Positions 16,084 to 25,004 of a stretch of 34,571 nt of DNA are shown piece by piece (position 1 is the stretch's first letter; each line of letters starts with the position of its first letter). The position numbers were made by a program, and so were the translations under genes. Origin of the DNA: Sediminibacterium ginsengisoli (GTDB lineage Bacteria > Bacteroidota > Bacteroidia > Chitinophagales > Chitinophagaceae). The stretch covers positions 1 through 34,571 of the forward strand of contig CAMDLR010000021.1 of the NCBI GenBank assembly GCA_945901845.1. Direction: 5' to 3'. A model generated the notes under the pieces. That model made no database searches. It had not been told where the DNA came from and saw only the letters and a list, made by a program, of their open reading frames with translations.

Positions 16084-16095
16084 AAAATACTTCTT

Positions 16096-17058
16096 ATGAA
16101 ATTACAAGACATACAAGTACAAAACGAAAAAGAAACACGTGGTGGATTTGGTGAAGGCATTCACGAAATCGGAAAAGAAAATGAAAATGTAGTAGTACTT
16201 ACTGCGGATCTAGCAGGTTCCTTAAAACTAGGACCCTTTATCAAAGATTTTCCAAACCGTTTTGTACAAGTAGGTATTGCAGAAGCCAACATGATTGGTA
16301 TTGCTGCAGGTATGACTATTGGAGGTAAAATTCCATACACGACAACATTTGCAAATTTTAGCACGGGTAGAGTGTATGATCAAATCAGACAAAGTGTTGC
16401 ATATAGTAATAAAAATGTAAAAATTTGTGCATCACATGCGGGTCTTACCCTTGGTGAAGATGGCGCAACACACCAGATATTAGAAGACATTGGACTTATG
16501 AAAATGCTTCCGGGCATGACCGTTATTGTTCCTTGTGATTTCAACCAAACCAAAGCGGCCACTAAAGCTATTGCTGCTTATCAAGGTCCTGTGTATTTAA
16601 GATTTGGTCGTCCAAAATGGCCAAACTTTACTGCTGTTGATGGTCGTGATTTTGTAATTGGTAAAGCACAACAATTATCGGAAGGAACCGACGTAAGTAT
16701 TTTTGCTTGCGGTCATATGGTTTGGAAAGCGATTGAAGCTGGACGTATACTAGAAGAAAAAGGATTGAGTGTAGAAGTGATTAATATACATACCATTAAG
16801 CCACTTGACGAAGAAGCGATTGCTCGTTCTATTCGCAAAACCAAATGTGCTGTTACTGTAGAAGAACATAATATTATTGGAGGACTTGGTGATAGTGTTG
16901 CACAGGTTGCTGCTAAACATTGTCCAATTCCTATCGAATACATTGGAACCAATGATACATTTGGAGAAAGTGGTACCCCAACACAACTTCTAACAAAATA
17001 CGGATTGGATACACCATTTGTTGTAGCTGCTGCCGAAAAAGTAATCGCAAGAAAATAA
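16096..17058 (+). CDS. Transketolase C-terminal subunit (pyrimidine-binding and C-terminal domains)
   Basis: 320 aa. It aligns with the second half of transketolase: it starts with a pyrimidine (PP-ATPase Pyr) domain holding the catalytic Glu motif VGIAEANMIGIAAGM and GLTLGEDGATHQ, and ends with the transketolase C-terminal domain (VTVEEHNIIGGLGDSV). The thiamine-diphosphate pyrophosphate domain (GDG...N motif) is absent, so it needs a partner of about 280 aa, normally encoded directly upstream in split-transketolase organisms. Here the upstream neighbour is the carB half, 12 bases away. Reaction with its partner: two-carbon transfer between pentose-phosphate pathway sugars. The start at ATG 16096 is well placed. 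Confidence 0.93.
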   Translation: MKLQDIQVQNEKETRGGFGEGIHEIGKENENVVVLTADLAGSLKLGPFIKDFPNRFVQVGIAEANMIGIAAGMTIGGKIPYTTTFANFSTGRVYDQIRQSVAYSNKNVKICASHAGLTLGEDGATHQILEDIGLMKMLPGMTVIVPCDFNQTKAATKAIAAYQGPVYLRFGRPKWPNFTAVDGRDFVIGKAQQLSEGTDVSIFACGHMVWKAIEAGRILEEKGLSVEVINIHTIKPLDEEAIARSIRKTKCAVTVEEHNIIGGLGDSVAQVAAKHCPIPIEYIGTNDTFGESGTPTQLLTKYGLDTPFVVAAAEKVIARK

Positions 17059-17071
17059 TTGTACCACTCAT

Positions 17072-17716
17072 TTAAGGGGCTAGGCGTTCAACTTTCCAAG
17101 ATGCACTGTTTTCTAGTACATATCTAATGCGGTCGTGTAATCGACTCGGTCTGCCTTGCCAAAATTCGATACTTGTTGGTTTTACAATATAGCCACCCCA
17201 ATGGTCTGGTCTTTCGATAGAATCATTGGCAAAAATGGAACTATATCTTTCTACATTTTGTTCAATCACCGTTCTGTTTTCAATGACAGCACTTTGTGGT
17301 GAAGCCCAAGCACCAATTCTACTAGATGCAGGTCGCGAATTAAAATAACGATCACTTTCTTCGGCACTCACTTTTTCTACCGTTCCTTCAATTCTAATTT
17401 GTCTTTCTAATTCCTTCCAGAAAAAAACAAGTGCTGCATGCGGGTTTTGGGCTAAATTTTTACCCTTGTCACTTTCGTAATTGGTAAAAAATATAAAGCC
17501 ATCAGGGTTATATCCTTTTAATAAAACAATGCGAGCAGCCGGAACACCAGTAGCATTTACAGTAGCAAGTGTCATGGCATTTACTTCATCAATTTGTGAA
17601 GCCACGGCCTCATTCCACCAACGTGTAAATTGATCAAAAGGATTTGCAGCAACATCCACTTCTTCTAGTGAAGCCAACTTATAATCTTTTCTAATATCTG
17701 CAATAGCGTTATTCAT
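17072..17716 (-). CDS. pdxH: Pyridoxamine/pyridoxine 5'-phosphate oxidase
   Basis: 214 aa, usual length. Contains the FMN and substrate segments in order: [80 protein letters not shown], and the C-terminal [20 protein letters not shown] with RLHDR. Reaction: oxygen-dependent oxidation of pyridoxine or pyridoxamine 5'-phosphate to pyridoxal 5'-phosphate, in the cytosol. It is 10 bases downstream of the RND permease on the same strand, so it may be read from the efflux transcript, with no functional link evident. Convergent with the transketolase gene. Confidence 0.97.
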   Translation of the reverse strand: MNNAIADIRKDYKLASLEEVDVAANPFDQFTRWWNEAVASQIDEVNAMTLATVNATGVPAARIVLLKGYNPDGFIFFTNYESDKGKNLAQNPHAALVFFWKELERQIRIEGTVEKVSAEESDRYFNSRPASSRIGAWASPQSAVIENRTVIEQNVERYSSIFANDSIERPDHWGGYIVKPTSIEFWQGRPSRLHDRIRYVLENSASWKVERLAP

Positions 17717-17725
17717 ACTGTTTTT

Positions 17726-20700
17726 TTATGCGATTTCTTCCACTGCTTTAACATGCTTGCCGGATACAAAAATATACACAGCCGGAACCACAAACAAAGT
17801 TAAAAACAAAGAGAAGAAGATACCACCCACAATTACAATTCCAAGAGGCATTCGGGACGTAGCAGCAGCGCCTAAACTAAGAGCAATAGGAAGTGCGCCA
17901 AGTGCAGTTGCTAAACTCGTCATCAAAATAGGACGTAAACGTTGGGAAGCAGCTTCTAACACGGCTTCCTTTTTTGCAAACCCTCCAATCCTTTTGTTAT
18001 TGGCAAATTCTACAATTAAAATACCGTTTTTGGTAACAAGCCCAATGAGCATAATCATACCAATTTGAGAGAATATATTAAGTGTTTGATCAAACATCCA
18101 TAAGCTAATGAGTGCACCCGCTATAGCTAGTGGCACGGTAATCATAATGATAAATGGATCTTTGAAACTTTCAAATTGACCGGCTAATACTAGATAAATA
18201 AGTAAGAGTGCTAATAAAAAAGCAAAGGTCGTATTGGAAGAACTCTCTTTAAAATCACGAGAAGGACCTCCGTAGGCAGTATGAAAACTTTCATCCAATA
18301 AACGTTTAGATATCTCATCCATTGCTTTTACACCATCGCCAATTGTTTTACCTTCTGCGAGTGATGCAGAAATGGTGGCGGATCTAAAACGGTTGTAGTG
18401 ATAAAGTGTTGGTGGGTTAGAACTTTCTTTTAAATCTACAACTGCAGAAAGTGGAATCATTTCGCCACGATTATTACGCACATACAAACTTAAAATATCG
18501 CTAGGGGTTTGTCTATCCTTTAATGACACTTGAGAAATAACATCATACTGTTTTCCTTTCATGGTAAAATAGGCAAGCCTTCTGCCGCTAAACGCACTAG
18601 ACACGACATCAGCTACATCAGAAATTGATAGACCTAAGTCCTTCGCTTTAATCCTATCAATCGTTAATTGCAGCTCTGGTTTACTAAACTTTAAGTTTAC
18701 ATCCACGTTCTGAAAAGTTTTGTCTTTTCTTGCTTCTTCTAAAAATTTTGGAATCATCGCTTTTATTTTCTCAAACTCCAAATTTTGTAAAATAAGTTGA
18801 ACAGGAAGGGAACCTCTAGAACCTAGTCCTACAGATATTGTTTGCTCCTCTACAGGAAAAATTCTTGCATTGTTAAATTGAGGTAATTTTTTGGTTACTG
18901 ATTTAACAATATCACTTTGTGATTTTTTACGATCTTCAGGATCAACGAGCGCAATTCTTGCCGTACCACCATTCACACCACCATTTCCACTAAAGCCTGG
19001 AATGGAAGCAAATACAAATGATTTTTCAGGAATAGAATCTGATAAATAATCGGTAAGGCCTTGTGCCACATCAGACATATAATCAAAGGATGCGCCTTCT
19101 GGGCCTGTCATTTGAAAACGAATACTACTTCTATCTTCTAGGGGTGCAAGTTCTGAAGGCAGGTTTGTACCTACAAAATAGATAGCACCTAAACACGCTA
19201 CCACTATTACCCAAGCGATCCACCTAACCCTTACAAAGGCTGCCAATAAACGCTTGTATCCGTTTTCCATACCTCTAAAGAATGGCTCTGTTTGCTCGTA
19301 AAATTTACCATGACCAGCCCCTTTTTTAGTTAAGAGTACATTTAATACCGGCGTAATAGTTAATGAAACAAAGGCAGATATTAATACGGCGGCCGCTACT
19401 GTAATACCAAATTCTCTAAATAAACTACCCACAAAACCTTGCAAGAAAATGACAGGTAAGAACACAACAGCAAGCGTAATTGAAGTTGATATAACGGCAA
19501 AAAATATTTCTTTACTACCCTCTAGCGCTGCTCTTCGAATAGGTAAGCCTAATTCTAGTTTTCTAAATATATTTTCGGTTACTACAATACCATCATCCAC
19601 CACGAGTCCGGTGGCTAATACAATACCAAGTAGGGTAAGCACATTTATGGAGAACCCAAAAATGTACATCACAAAAAACGTGGCAATGAGTGAAATTGGA
19701 ATATCAATGATAGGACGAATCGCAATCAGCCAGTTTCTAAAGAAAAAGAAAATCACAAGCACAACGAGCGTAAATGAAATTAGTAGGGTTTCTTCCACTT
19801 CTTTAATCGCTCTTCTAACATTTTTTGTTTGATCAATTAGTGGCGTAAACTCAAAATCACCTTTTTCATTTTTTTTGATGTCTTCGACGCGCTTATAAAA
19901 TTCATCTGCAATTTTAATATAATTGGCTCCCGGCTGAGGGGAAATAATAACACCAACACCATTGATGCCATTTAATTTCCAACTATACTCTTCTTGCTCT
20001 GGCCCAATTTCAACTTTTGCAATATCTTTTAAACGAATAATACCAGCCTCGTTTTCTACAATGATTAAATTTTTAAAATCATCTTCGGTTTGTAATTTAC
20101 CCAGGGCTCTAATCGTTAATTCTGTTTTGTTACCATACAATTTACCAGATGGAATTTCTACATTTTCTCTATTGAGTGCTGTTCTAAAATCAGAATAGGT
20201 AAGGTTAAACGCATTCAGTTTATTTGGATCAATCCAAATACGCATGGCAGGACGCTTTTGACCAAAAATACTTACCGAACTTACTTCAGGAATAGTTTGA
20301 AATCTTTCTTGTAATACGTTTTCGGCGTATTCACTAAGTTCCATTAAACCTTTTGTTTTACTCTGTACCGCGATTAGTAAAATAAAATCACTACTGGCAT
20401 CAGACTTACTTACTACAGGTGGTGCATCGATATCTTGTGGCAAATTTCTTGTAGCCTGACTTACTTTATCCCTTACATCATTAGCCGCTGCTTCCAAGTC
20501 TTGGTTCACTTCAAATTCAATGCTAATATTACTTGAACCATTGTTGCTAGATGAGTTAATGGTTTTAATACCTGGGATACCATTAATAGATTTCTCTAAT
20601 GGTTCTGTGATTTGACTTTCTATAATATCTGCATTGGCACCTGCGTAAGAAGTACGCACATTAATCACGGGCGGATCAATAGCAGGATATTCACGTACCG

Positions 20701-20797
20701 ATAAAAAATTATAACCAACAACACCAAATAAGATGATGAGTAGATTCATCACCGTGGCAAGTATGGGTCTTTTGAGGGCTAGTTCAGAAATATTCAT
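17726..20797 (-). CDS. RND-family efflux permease (AcrB/MexF-like, HAE1 type)
   Basis: 1023 aa, the normal size. N-terminal membrane helix (about 11-30), porter domain, TM2-TM6 from about 335, second porter domain, TM8-TM12 to the end. The proton relay is intact: Asp401-Asp402 in GLVVDDGIVV and a Lys near 923 in GLVTKNGILIVEF. The sequence EYPAIDPPVINV and the substrate-porter pattern are typical of the HAE1 family of drug and solute exporters. It is driven by proton influx and spans the inner membrane, working with the adaptor 2 bases upstream. No outer-membrane factor is encoded nearby, so TolC-like protein must come from elsewhere. Substrate unknown. Confidence 0.96.
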   Translation of the reverse strand: MNISELALKRPILATVMNLLIILFGVVGYNFLSVREYPAIDPPVINVRTSYAGANADIIESQITEPLEKSINGIPGIKTINSSSNNGSSNISIEFEVNQDLEAAANDVRDKVSQATRNLPQDIDAPPVVSKSDASSDFILLIAVQSKTKGLMELSEYAENVLQERFQTIPEVSSVSIFGQKRPAMRIWIDPNKLNAFNLTYSDFRTALNRENVEIPSGKLYGNKTELTIRALGKLQTEDDFKNLIIVENEAGIIRLKDIAKVEIGPEQEEYSWKLNGINGVGVIISPQPGANYIKIADEFYKRVEDIKKNEKGDFEFTPLIDQTKNVRRAIKEVEETLLISFTLVVLVIFFFFRNWLIAIRPIIDIPISLIATFFVMYIFGFSINVLTLLGIVLATGLVVDDGIVVTENIFRKLELGLPIRRAALEGSKEIFFAVISTSITLAVVFLPVIFLQGFVGSLFREFGITVAAAVLISAFVSLTITPVLNVLLTKKGAGHGKFYEQTEPFFRGMENGYKRLLAAFVRVRWIAWVIVVACLGAIYFVGTNLPSELAPLEDRSSIRFQMTGPEGASFDYMSDVAQGLTDYLSDSIPEKSFVFASIPGFSGNGGVNGGTARIALVDPEDRKKSQSDIVKSVTKKLPQFNNARIFPVEEQTISVGLGSRGSLPVQLILQNLEFEKIKAMIPKFLEEARKDKTFQNVDVNLKFSKPELQLTIDRIKAKDLGLSISDVADVVSSAFSGRRLAYFTMKGKQYDVISQVSLKDRQTPSDILSLYVRNNRGEMIPLSAVVDLKESSNPPTLYHYNRFRSATISASLAEGKTIGDGVKAMDEISKRLLDESFHTAYGGPSRDFKESSSNTTFAFLLALLLIYLVLAGQFESFKDPFIIMITVPLAIAGALISLWMFDQTLNIFSQIGMIMLIGLVTKNGILIVEFANNKRIGGFAKKEAVLEAASQRLRPILMTSLATALGALPIALSLGAAATSRMPLGIVIVGGIFFSLFLTLFVVPAVYIFVSGKHVKAVEEIA

Positions 20798-20799
20798 AA

Positions 20800-21864
20800 T
20801 TAGTCTAGCGTTGCAATGTCACTTAATAATTTTACACTTCTTACTTTAACAGGTGCGTTTGGTTTTACAAACAACACACCACTCACAGCAATACTATCAC
20901 CAACAGATAAGCCTTTAATAATTTGAATGAGTCCTTCATTTCTTTCGCCTGTTTCCACTTCAACAAGCTTGCCAATACCATCTTTTACAACCACAACTTT
21001 TTTAACAGTGGATTCGGGGATAATACAATTAGAAGGTATTAAAATACTACTGGTAGGATCAGTAGCATCGATAGATACTTTTACAAAAGCACCTAAATTA
21101 AATGCTTGCCCCTTTAATACAGCACGCACTTTTAAATTCCTGGTGGTTGCATTAATAAGTGGCTCTGTAGCTGTAACAACAGCGTCTGCGGTAGTTTTAT
21201 TATCTGCAGACTGCACATACACTACAGCGCCTTTTTTTATTTTTTGCGCATACATTTCAGGAACGGAAAAATCTATTTTAAGTTGATTCACCTGCTGAAT
21301 AGTGGTAATGATAGTAGCGGGTGTAACGTAAGCTCCCATACTAATCATGCGAAGACCAAGCGTACCAGCAAAAGGTGCCTTAATTACTGTTTTATCAAGT
21401 TGTGCTTGCAGTACTACTAAGTCTGCATTTAATGTATTGACTTGGTTAAGTACCACGTCATAATCTACTTGATTGATGCCGCCAATTGACAATAATTTTT
21501 TAAGTCTTGCTTCGTTTTTTTGTGCAAGATCTAATTGCACATTTATTTTTAGTTGTGCAGCTTTTAAATCGGCATCATTGATACGAGCTAATACAGTGCC
21601 AGCTGCGACCGATCCGCCCTCAGGAATTTGTAGAAAAGTGACACGGCCACTTACTTCAGACTGAATGGTTGTCATTTCGTTTGGAAGAACCGAACCATTT
21701 ACTTCAATTTTTTTATTGATTGTATTATTTGAAGCAACAATAACATCTACGATAGCGGCTTTAGGTCCACCATCTTTTTGTTTTTTTTCGTCGGGTTTAC
21801 CTTTACAGGCTACAAGTGCTAAAAGGAGCACTATGGGTAGAAAACATCTTTTCAAAGTATTCAT
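20800..21864 (-). CDS. RND efflux adaptor (membrane fusion protein), lipoprotein
   Basis: 354 aa from ATG 21864; an ATG at 21876 would add four residues (MVLK) but overlaps a possible -7 box (TACCTTTA, 21876-21883). The N-terminus MNTLKRCFLPIVLLLALVAC is a lipoprotein signal with lipobox LVAC, so the mature protein is anchored by Cys20. It has the HlyD/biotinyl-lipoyl-like half-motif (VSGRVTFLQIPEGGSVAAGT), a coiled-coil hairpin (about 100-160), a second lipoyl half (VIKAPFAGTLGLRMISMGAY) and a beta-barrel and membrane-proximal domain. Bridges the RND permease to an outer-membrane channel. Stop and next start are 2 bases apart. Confidence 0.93.
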   Translation of the reverse strand: MNTLKRCFLPIVLLLALVACKGKPDEKKQKDGGPKAAIVDVIVASNNTINKKIEVNGSVLPNEMTTIQSEVSGRVTFLQIPEGGSVAAGTVLARINDADLKAAQLKINVQLDLAQKNEARLKKLLSIGGINQVDYDVVLNQVNTLNADLVVLQAQLDKTVIKAPFAGTLGLRMISMGAYVTPATIITTIQQVNQLKIDFSVPEMYAQKIKKGAVVYVQSADNKTTADAVVTATEPLINATTRNLKVRAVLKGQAFNLGAFVKVSIDATDPTSSILIPSNCIIPESTVKKVVVVKDGIGKLVEVETGERNEGLIQIIKGLSVGDSIAVSGVLFVKPNAPVKVRSVKLLSDIATLD

Positions 21865-21912
21865 TTTAAGAACCATAAAGGTAAATTATTTGCCCAATAA
21901 ATAGAGCAAAAC

Positions 21913-22881
21913 CTAATTAGAACGGGCTCTACCACCTACCTTATGAAAAAACCAATCCGATTGATTATACTTGTACTGAGTGAGGTTGTATTTGTATACA
22001 TTTTCTTTGGTGGTAATACTTAAAAGATAGCCTGTTCCTTTAACGGACCCCTCACTTTTGGTGCGTATGGTTAATTGATGGTAGTCTTTTGATGTAATAT
22101 TAACCCTGAAATCATGTTTTTTATCGGTGAGCACGAGGTTTTCTTCTAGAACCTCACCATCAATCAATACCATTAGTGTATCATGATCAAGGACCCCGGT
22201 TTCTACAATTGAAAGATCGATATAAAATGATTTGGTAAGTAATGTATCAAAATTACTTGTTGAAACTGCCCAATTTTCAATTTCTGTTACACCACTAGGC
22301 ACAACTTTCACAGCATCATTCCACTCAATGAGTAATTCGGGATTAACATGGACAGATTGAATGCTTGGCTGAAAGCTAAATTTTCCCAACCTACTTTTTC
22401 CAAAAGGGCTCTCCCAGATGCCACTAAAAACAACACTGGTATCAGTGAAAATAAAATTGCCATGAAGGTCAAATAAACTAGGTGTATGTTCTGTTTCATT
22501 AATCAAACAACGAACTGCTTTTGCGTAGTAATTATATTGCTCGCTAGGCGTAGCAGATAGATAAAATAAATAAGCACTTAATTTTTTTTGATCTGCACTA
22601 AATGTTGTGAGTACTGCCATCATTTGACCAGCAGTGTCGATGATTTCTAATTTAGCTTTGGTATACGTTCTCGATTTAGAAAGAGACATAGAGCCCGCAT
22701 ACATAGGTGGAACATTGATGATGCGGCCAGCCTGAGCATCTACTCGAATGCGAGGCTCCGTATCTACCTCTCTAACACCATCAGGCTCAAACACAATGGC
22801 ACCATACCATACACCGGTCTTGTTTTGTGCAGATACTGCAACAAAAGACATAAAAAATAAAACTGTGATGACAAGGCGCAT
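21913..22881 (-). CDS. Exported protein of unknown function
   Basis: 322 aa. Clear signal peptide (MRLVITVLFFMSFVAVSAQ) with an AQ cleavage site; the rest is beta-rich. Early segment KTGVWYGAIVFEPDGVREVDTEPRIRV and a segment GNFIFTDTSVVFSGIWESPFGKSRLG suggest a beta-sandwich or lipocalin-like fold, but I recognise no family. The C-terminus is basic and Tyr/Asn-rich (NVYKYNLTQYKYNQS). It is 14 bases downstream of the next exported protein and about 50 bases upstream of the RND adaptor, all on the same strand, so it may be an accessory of that pump or simply share its transcript. The ATG at 22881 is well placed. Confidence 0.55.
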   Translation of the reverse strand: MRLVITVLFFMSFVAVSAQNKTGVWYGAIVFEPDGVREVDTEPRIRVDAQAGRIINVPPMYAGSMSLSKSRTYTKAKLEIIDTAGQMMAVLTTFSADQKKLSAYLFYLSATPSEQYNYYAKAVRCLINETEHTPSLFDLHGNFIFTDTSVVFSGIWESPFGKSRLGKFSFQPSIQSVHVNPELLIEWNDAVKVVPSGVTEIENWAVSTSNFDTLLTKSFYIDLSIVETGVLDHDTLMVLIDGEVLEENLVLTDKKHDFRVNITSKDYHQLTIRTKSEGSVKGTGYLLSITTKENVYKYNLTQYKYNQSDWFFHKVGGRARSN

Positions 22882-22895
22882 AGGCTTAAAGATAA

Positions 22896-23678
22896 TTAAT
22901 CATCTCTTCTGCGCAAACTACCTCTATATGAATTTTTAGTTCGCCTATACATTTCAAGTTGCTTTTCGATGTAATAACCGAATTCTAAATCATTCATTTT
23001 TGTAACAAGTTCGTAAGGAGGTCTAAACCGAACCATAAATGTATCTAACTCCGGCGATTTAAGTAGTGTAATTTTACGAACAAAAGCCTTACTAAATCTG
23101 AAGTTGACATATTTTTCTTGCTCTTGATCGATGAGTCTTTTTTGTAAAAATTCCATGTTCTGGTTACGCTTAAACCTAAACATATTGATGATGGCTTCCA
23201 AATCAAAACCAACAGATAAACCACCAGGATTGTAATTGGGATTAGAGGTCAAGCCAAGGCCTGGCTTTTTAAAATTAAACCCTTTAGCATTGTCCATTCG
23301 ATTTTGAATAGAATCATACCTATAATAATTATTACGCACTTTCACCTCTGGCAAATCAGTGGCCTTTACGTGAATCATAATATTAAAATTGTCTACATTA
23401 GAAATGGTATCAACAGGATACTTCATCGTGTTTTTACCAATCATAGAAAACCATATAGAATCCGTTTTTAACACAGTTACGATATACCTTCCTGTCGAAT
23501 CTGTAACACCACCTCTTCCTGATGTGGAGCGCACTGCTACTGCTTCTAGAGGATTGCGGGCAGTTATATCATAGACGGTTCCTGCGATGGTAATATACTG
23601 CGCGTTGGCTTTTGGCATTTGACCTACTAATAGGCAAAAAACAATAATAAATGGGAGTAGCCTTCGCTTCAAATGCAA
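22896..23678 (-). CDS. Exported carboxypeptidase-D-regulatory-like protein
   Basis: 260 aa. A signal peptide (LLPFIIVFCLLVGQMPKANA) follows a TTG start; TTG 23678 or TTG 23672 are the candidates, as no ATG precedes the signal. Residues about 27-110 form a single beta-sandwich of the CarboxypepD_reg-like type: ITIAGTVYDITARNPLEAVAV, then GGVTDSTGRYIVTVLKTDSI. The rest (VKVRNNYYRYDSIQNRMDNAKGF, then FRFKRNQNMEFLQKRLIDQE) is charged, helix-prone and ends in basic residues; it has no TonB-receptor barrel. Such domains in Bacteroidota usually sit at the cell surface or periplasm and bind other proteins. A minus-strand TACATTTA at 23685-23692 is a possible -7 box. Confidence 0.7.
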   Translation of the reverse strand: MHLKRRLLPFIIVFCLLVGQMPKANAQYITIAGTVYDITARNPLEAVAVRSTSGRGGVTDSTGRYIVTVLKTDSIWFSMIGKNTMKYPVDTISNVDNFNIMIHVKATDLPEVKVRNNYYRYDSIQNRMDNAKGFNFKKPGLGLTSNPNYNPGGLSVGFDLEAIINMFRFKRNQNMEFLQKRLIDQEQEKYVNFRFSKAFVRKITLLKSPELDTFMVRFRPPYELVTKMNDLEFGYYIEKQLEMYRRTKNSYRGSLRRRDD

Positions 23679-23684
23679 CAGTTT

Positions 23685-23692
23685 TAAATGTA
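23685..23692 (-). promoter_or_regulatory. Weak candidate -7 box before the exported-protein/RND run
   Basis: Minus strand TACATTTA, one mismatch from TAnnTTTG, 6 bases before the TTG at 23678. It would drive the run toward the RND genes with almost no leader. Weak on its own. Confidence 0.3.
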
Positions 23693-23747
23693 ATATTATA
23701 ACAGTATGCGCAGATTACCGCATTTGACCGTATAATTTAACTTGTTT

Positions 23748-25001
23748 TTAGTGAAGCAATAAACCCAGTAAAAATATAGAAGCAACAATAAGTGGTGCGG
23801 GTATTTTATTGATGCGCAAGAGCAAAATAGTACCTACTACTACCAACCATTGTATCAATAAATAACTTGATGCTGCAGGATCCGAAAAATGGTCTTTCAT
23901 TAAATAGGCGGTGGCGCCAAAAAGTATGCCGGCTACAGCAGCATTAATGCCTTCTAAAGATCTAAAAATAACAACATAACGTTTCACGTAACTCCACACT
24001 GGAAAAAAGAATAACACCAAAAAGGCACTTGGTAAAAAAATACCAATAGCGCCTATGATGATTCCTAAAATTTGTGCCGATGATCCCTCTGATTGCATGG
24101 TCATACCGCCTGTAAAAGCAGCTATAGAAAATACGGGTCCAGGTATTGCTCTAACAATGCCTGATCCTGTCAAAAAGTCGGCTTGATTCATTTTTAATAC
24201 ATCGCGTTTATTATCAATAACGCGTTTTGAAGCTGGCCTTGTTACATACTGCTCATACAATAGCGGCATGAGTACATCGCCACCACCAAATACCAAACTT
24301 CCATTTCTATAGTTATGTTCAAACAAGTTAAAAACTTTTCTGTTTTCCCAATTATTTCGAGTAGCGGTTTCCGACAAATAACCTGCTACCGCAAAGCATG
24401 CAATAAATAAAAATAAACTAACCCACTTAATTTTTTTAACCGGCTTTTCTTTTTCAGGAATTCTTTTGTCACTAAAATTTGTTGCAATACCAGCAGCTAC
24501 AATTAAAGCTGGAAATACCCAAGGTGTTTTAAAAAATAAAAATGTTGCAGCAGCCCCAACTACTAATATTATACGCGTGATGGTATTATGAACTGCAATA
24601 TTTAAAATTTTTAGCGCCGAATATGCAATAAACCCAATAGCCATAGGTCTAATAAATTTAAATGCGCCAACTACCTCATTTTTATTGTCAAAATAATTGA
24701 GTAAAAATGAAAGTCCCCCCATAAGTGCACAGGCAGGTATTATCCAAATTAAAAGCGTTAATACCGCTAACGTGTATCCTCCTCTTTTATACCCAATGAG
24801 CGCCAAAGTTTGCGTAGAGGAAGCACCGGGCAAGAGTTGACAAACCGCATTATACTCCAATAATTCGGCTTCTGTAATATCTCTGCGGCGATGAACAAAC
24901 GTTTTCATCATCATACCAAGGTGGCCTTGCGGACCACCAAAAGCTGTTAAGCTATGCCAAACAACAGCGCGTAAAAATGGTATATGACGAAGTAGTGCCA
25001 C
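23748..25001 (-). CDS. chrA: ChrA-family transporter (CHR superfamily)
   Basis: 417 aa, the long two-domain form. The first half holds [15 protein letters not shown] near the N-terminus and [20 protein letters not shown], the PGP-like motif region; the second half holds [16 protein letters not shown] and [20 protein letters not shown], the corresponding second-copy motifs. About 10-12 hydrophobic helices. The family was named for chromate export, but many members have other or unknown anions, and nothing here shows chromate resistance. It starts 3 bases after the upstream oxygenase ends, so the two are almost certainly one transcript. Confidence 0.9.
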   Translation of the reverse strand: MALLRHIPFLRAVVWHSLTAFGGPQGHLGMMMKTFVHRRRDITEAELLEYNAVCQLLPGASSTQTLALIGYKRGGYTLAVLTLLIWIIPACALMGGLSFLLNYFDNKNEVVGAFKFIRPMAIGFIAYSALKILNIAVHNTITRIILVVGAAATFLFFKTPWVFPALIVAAGIATNFSDKRIPEKEKPVKKIKWVSLFLFIACFAVAGYLSETATRNNWENRKVFNLFEHNYRNGSLVFGGGDVLMPLLYEQYVTRPASKRVIDNKRDVLKMNQADFLTGSGIVRAIPGPVFSIAAFTGGMTMQSEGSSAQILGIIIGAIGIFLPSAFLVLFFFPVWSYVKRYVVIFRSLEGINAAVAGILFGATAYLMKDHFSDPAASSYLLIQWLVVVGTILLLRINKIPAPLIVASIFLLGLLLH

Positions 25002-25004
25002 GCG

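Noticed and set aside
14437..17058. A frameshift or stop-codon error splitting one long carB gene
   Set aside because: The sequence after 16083 encodes transketolase domains, not the CarB second half, in every frame, so a simple error cannot restore CarB.
22308..22499. Short hydrophobic minus-strand frame
   Set aside because: It lies inside the exported protein at 21913-22881 in a different frame, with no start signal or family match.
23748..25001. Evidence for chromate resistance
   Set aside because: Family name only; no chrB or other resistance marker accompanies the gene.
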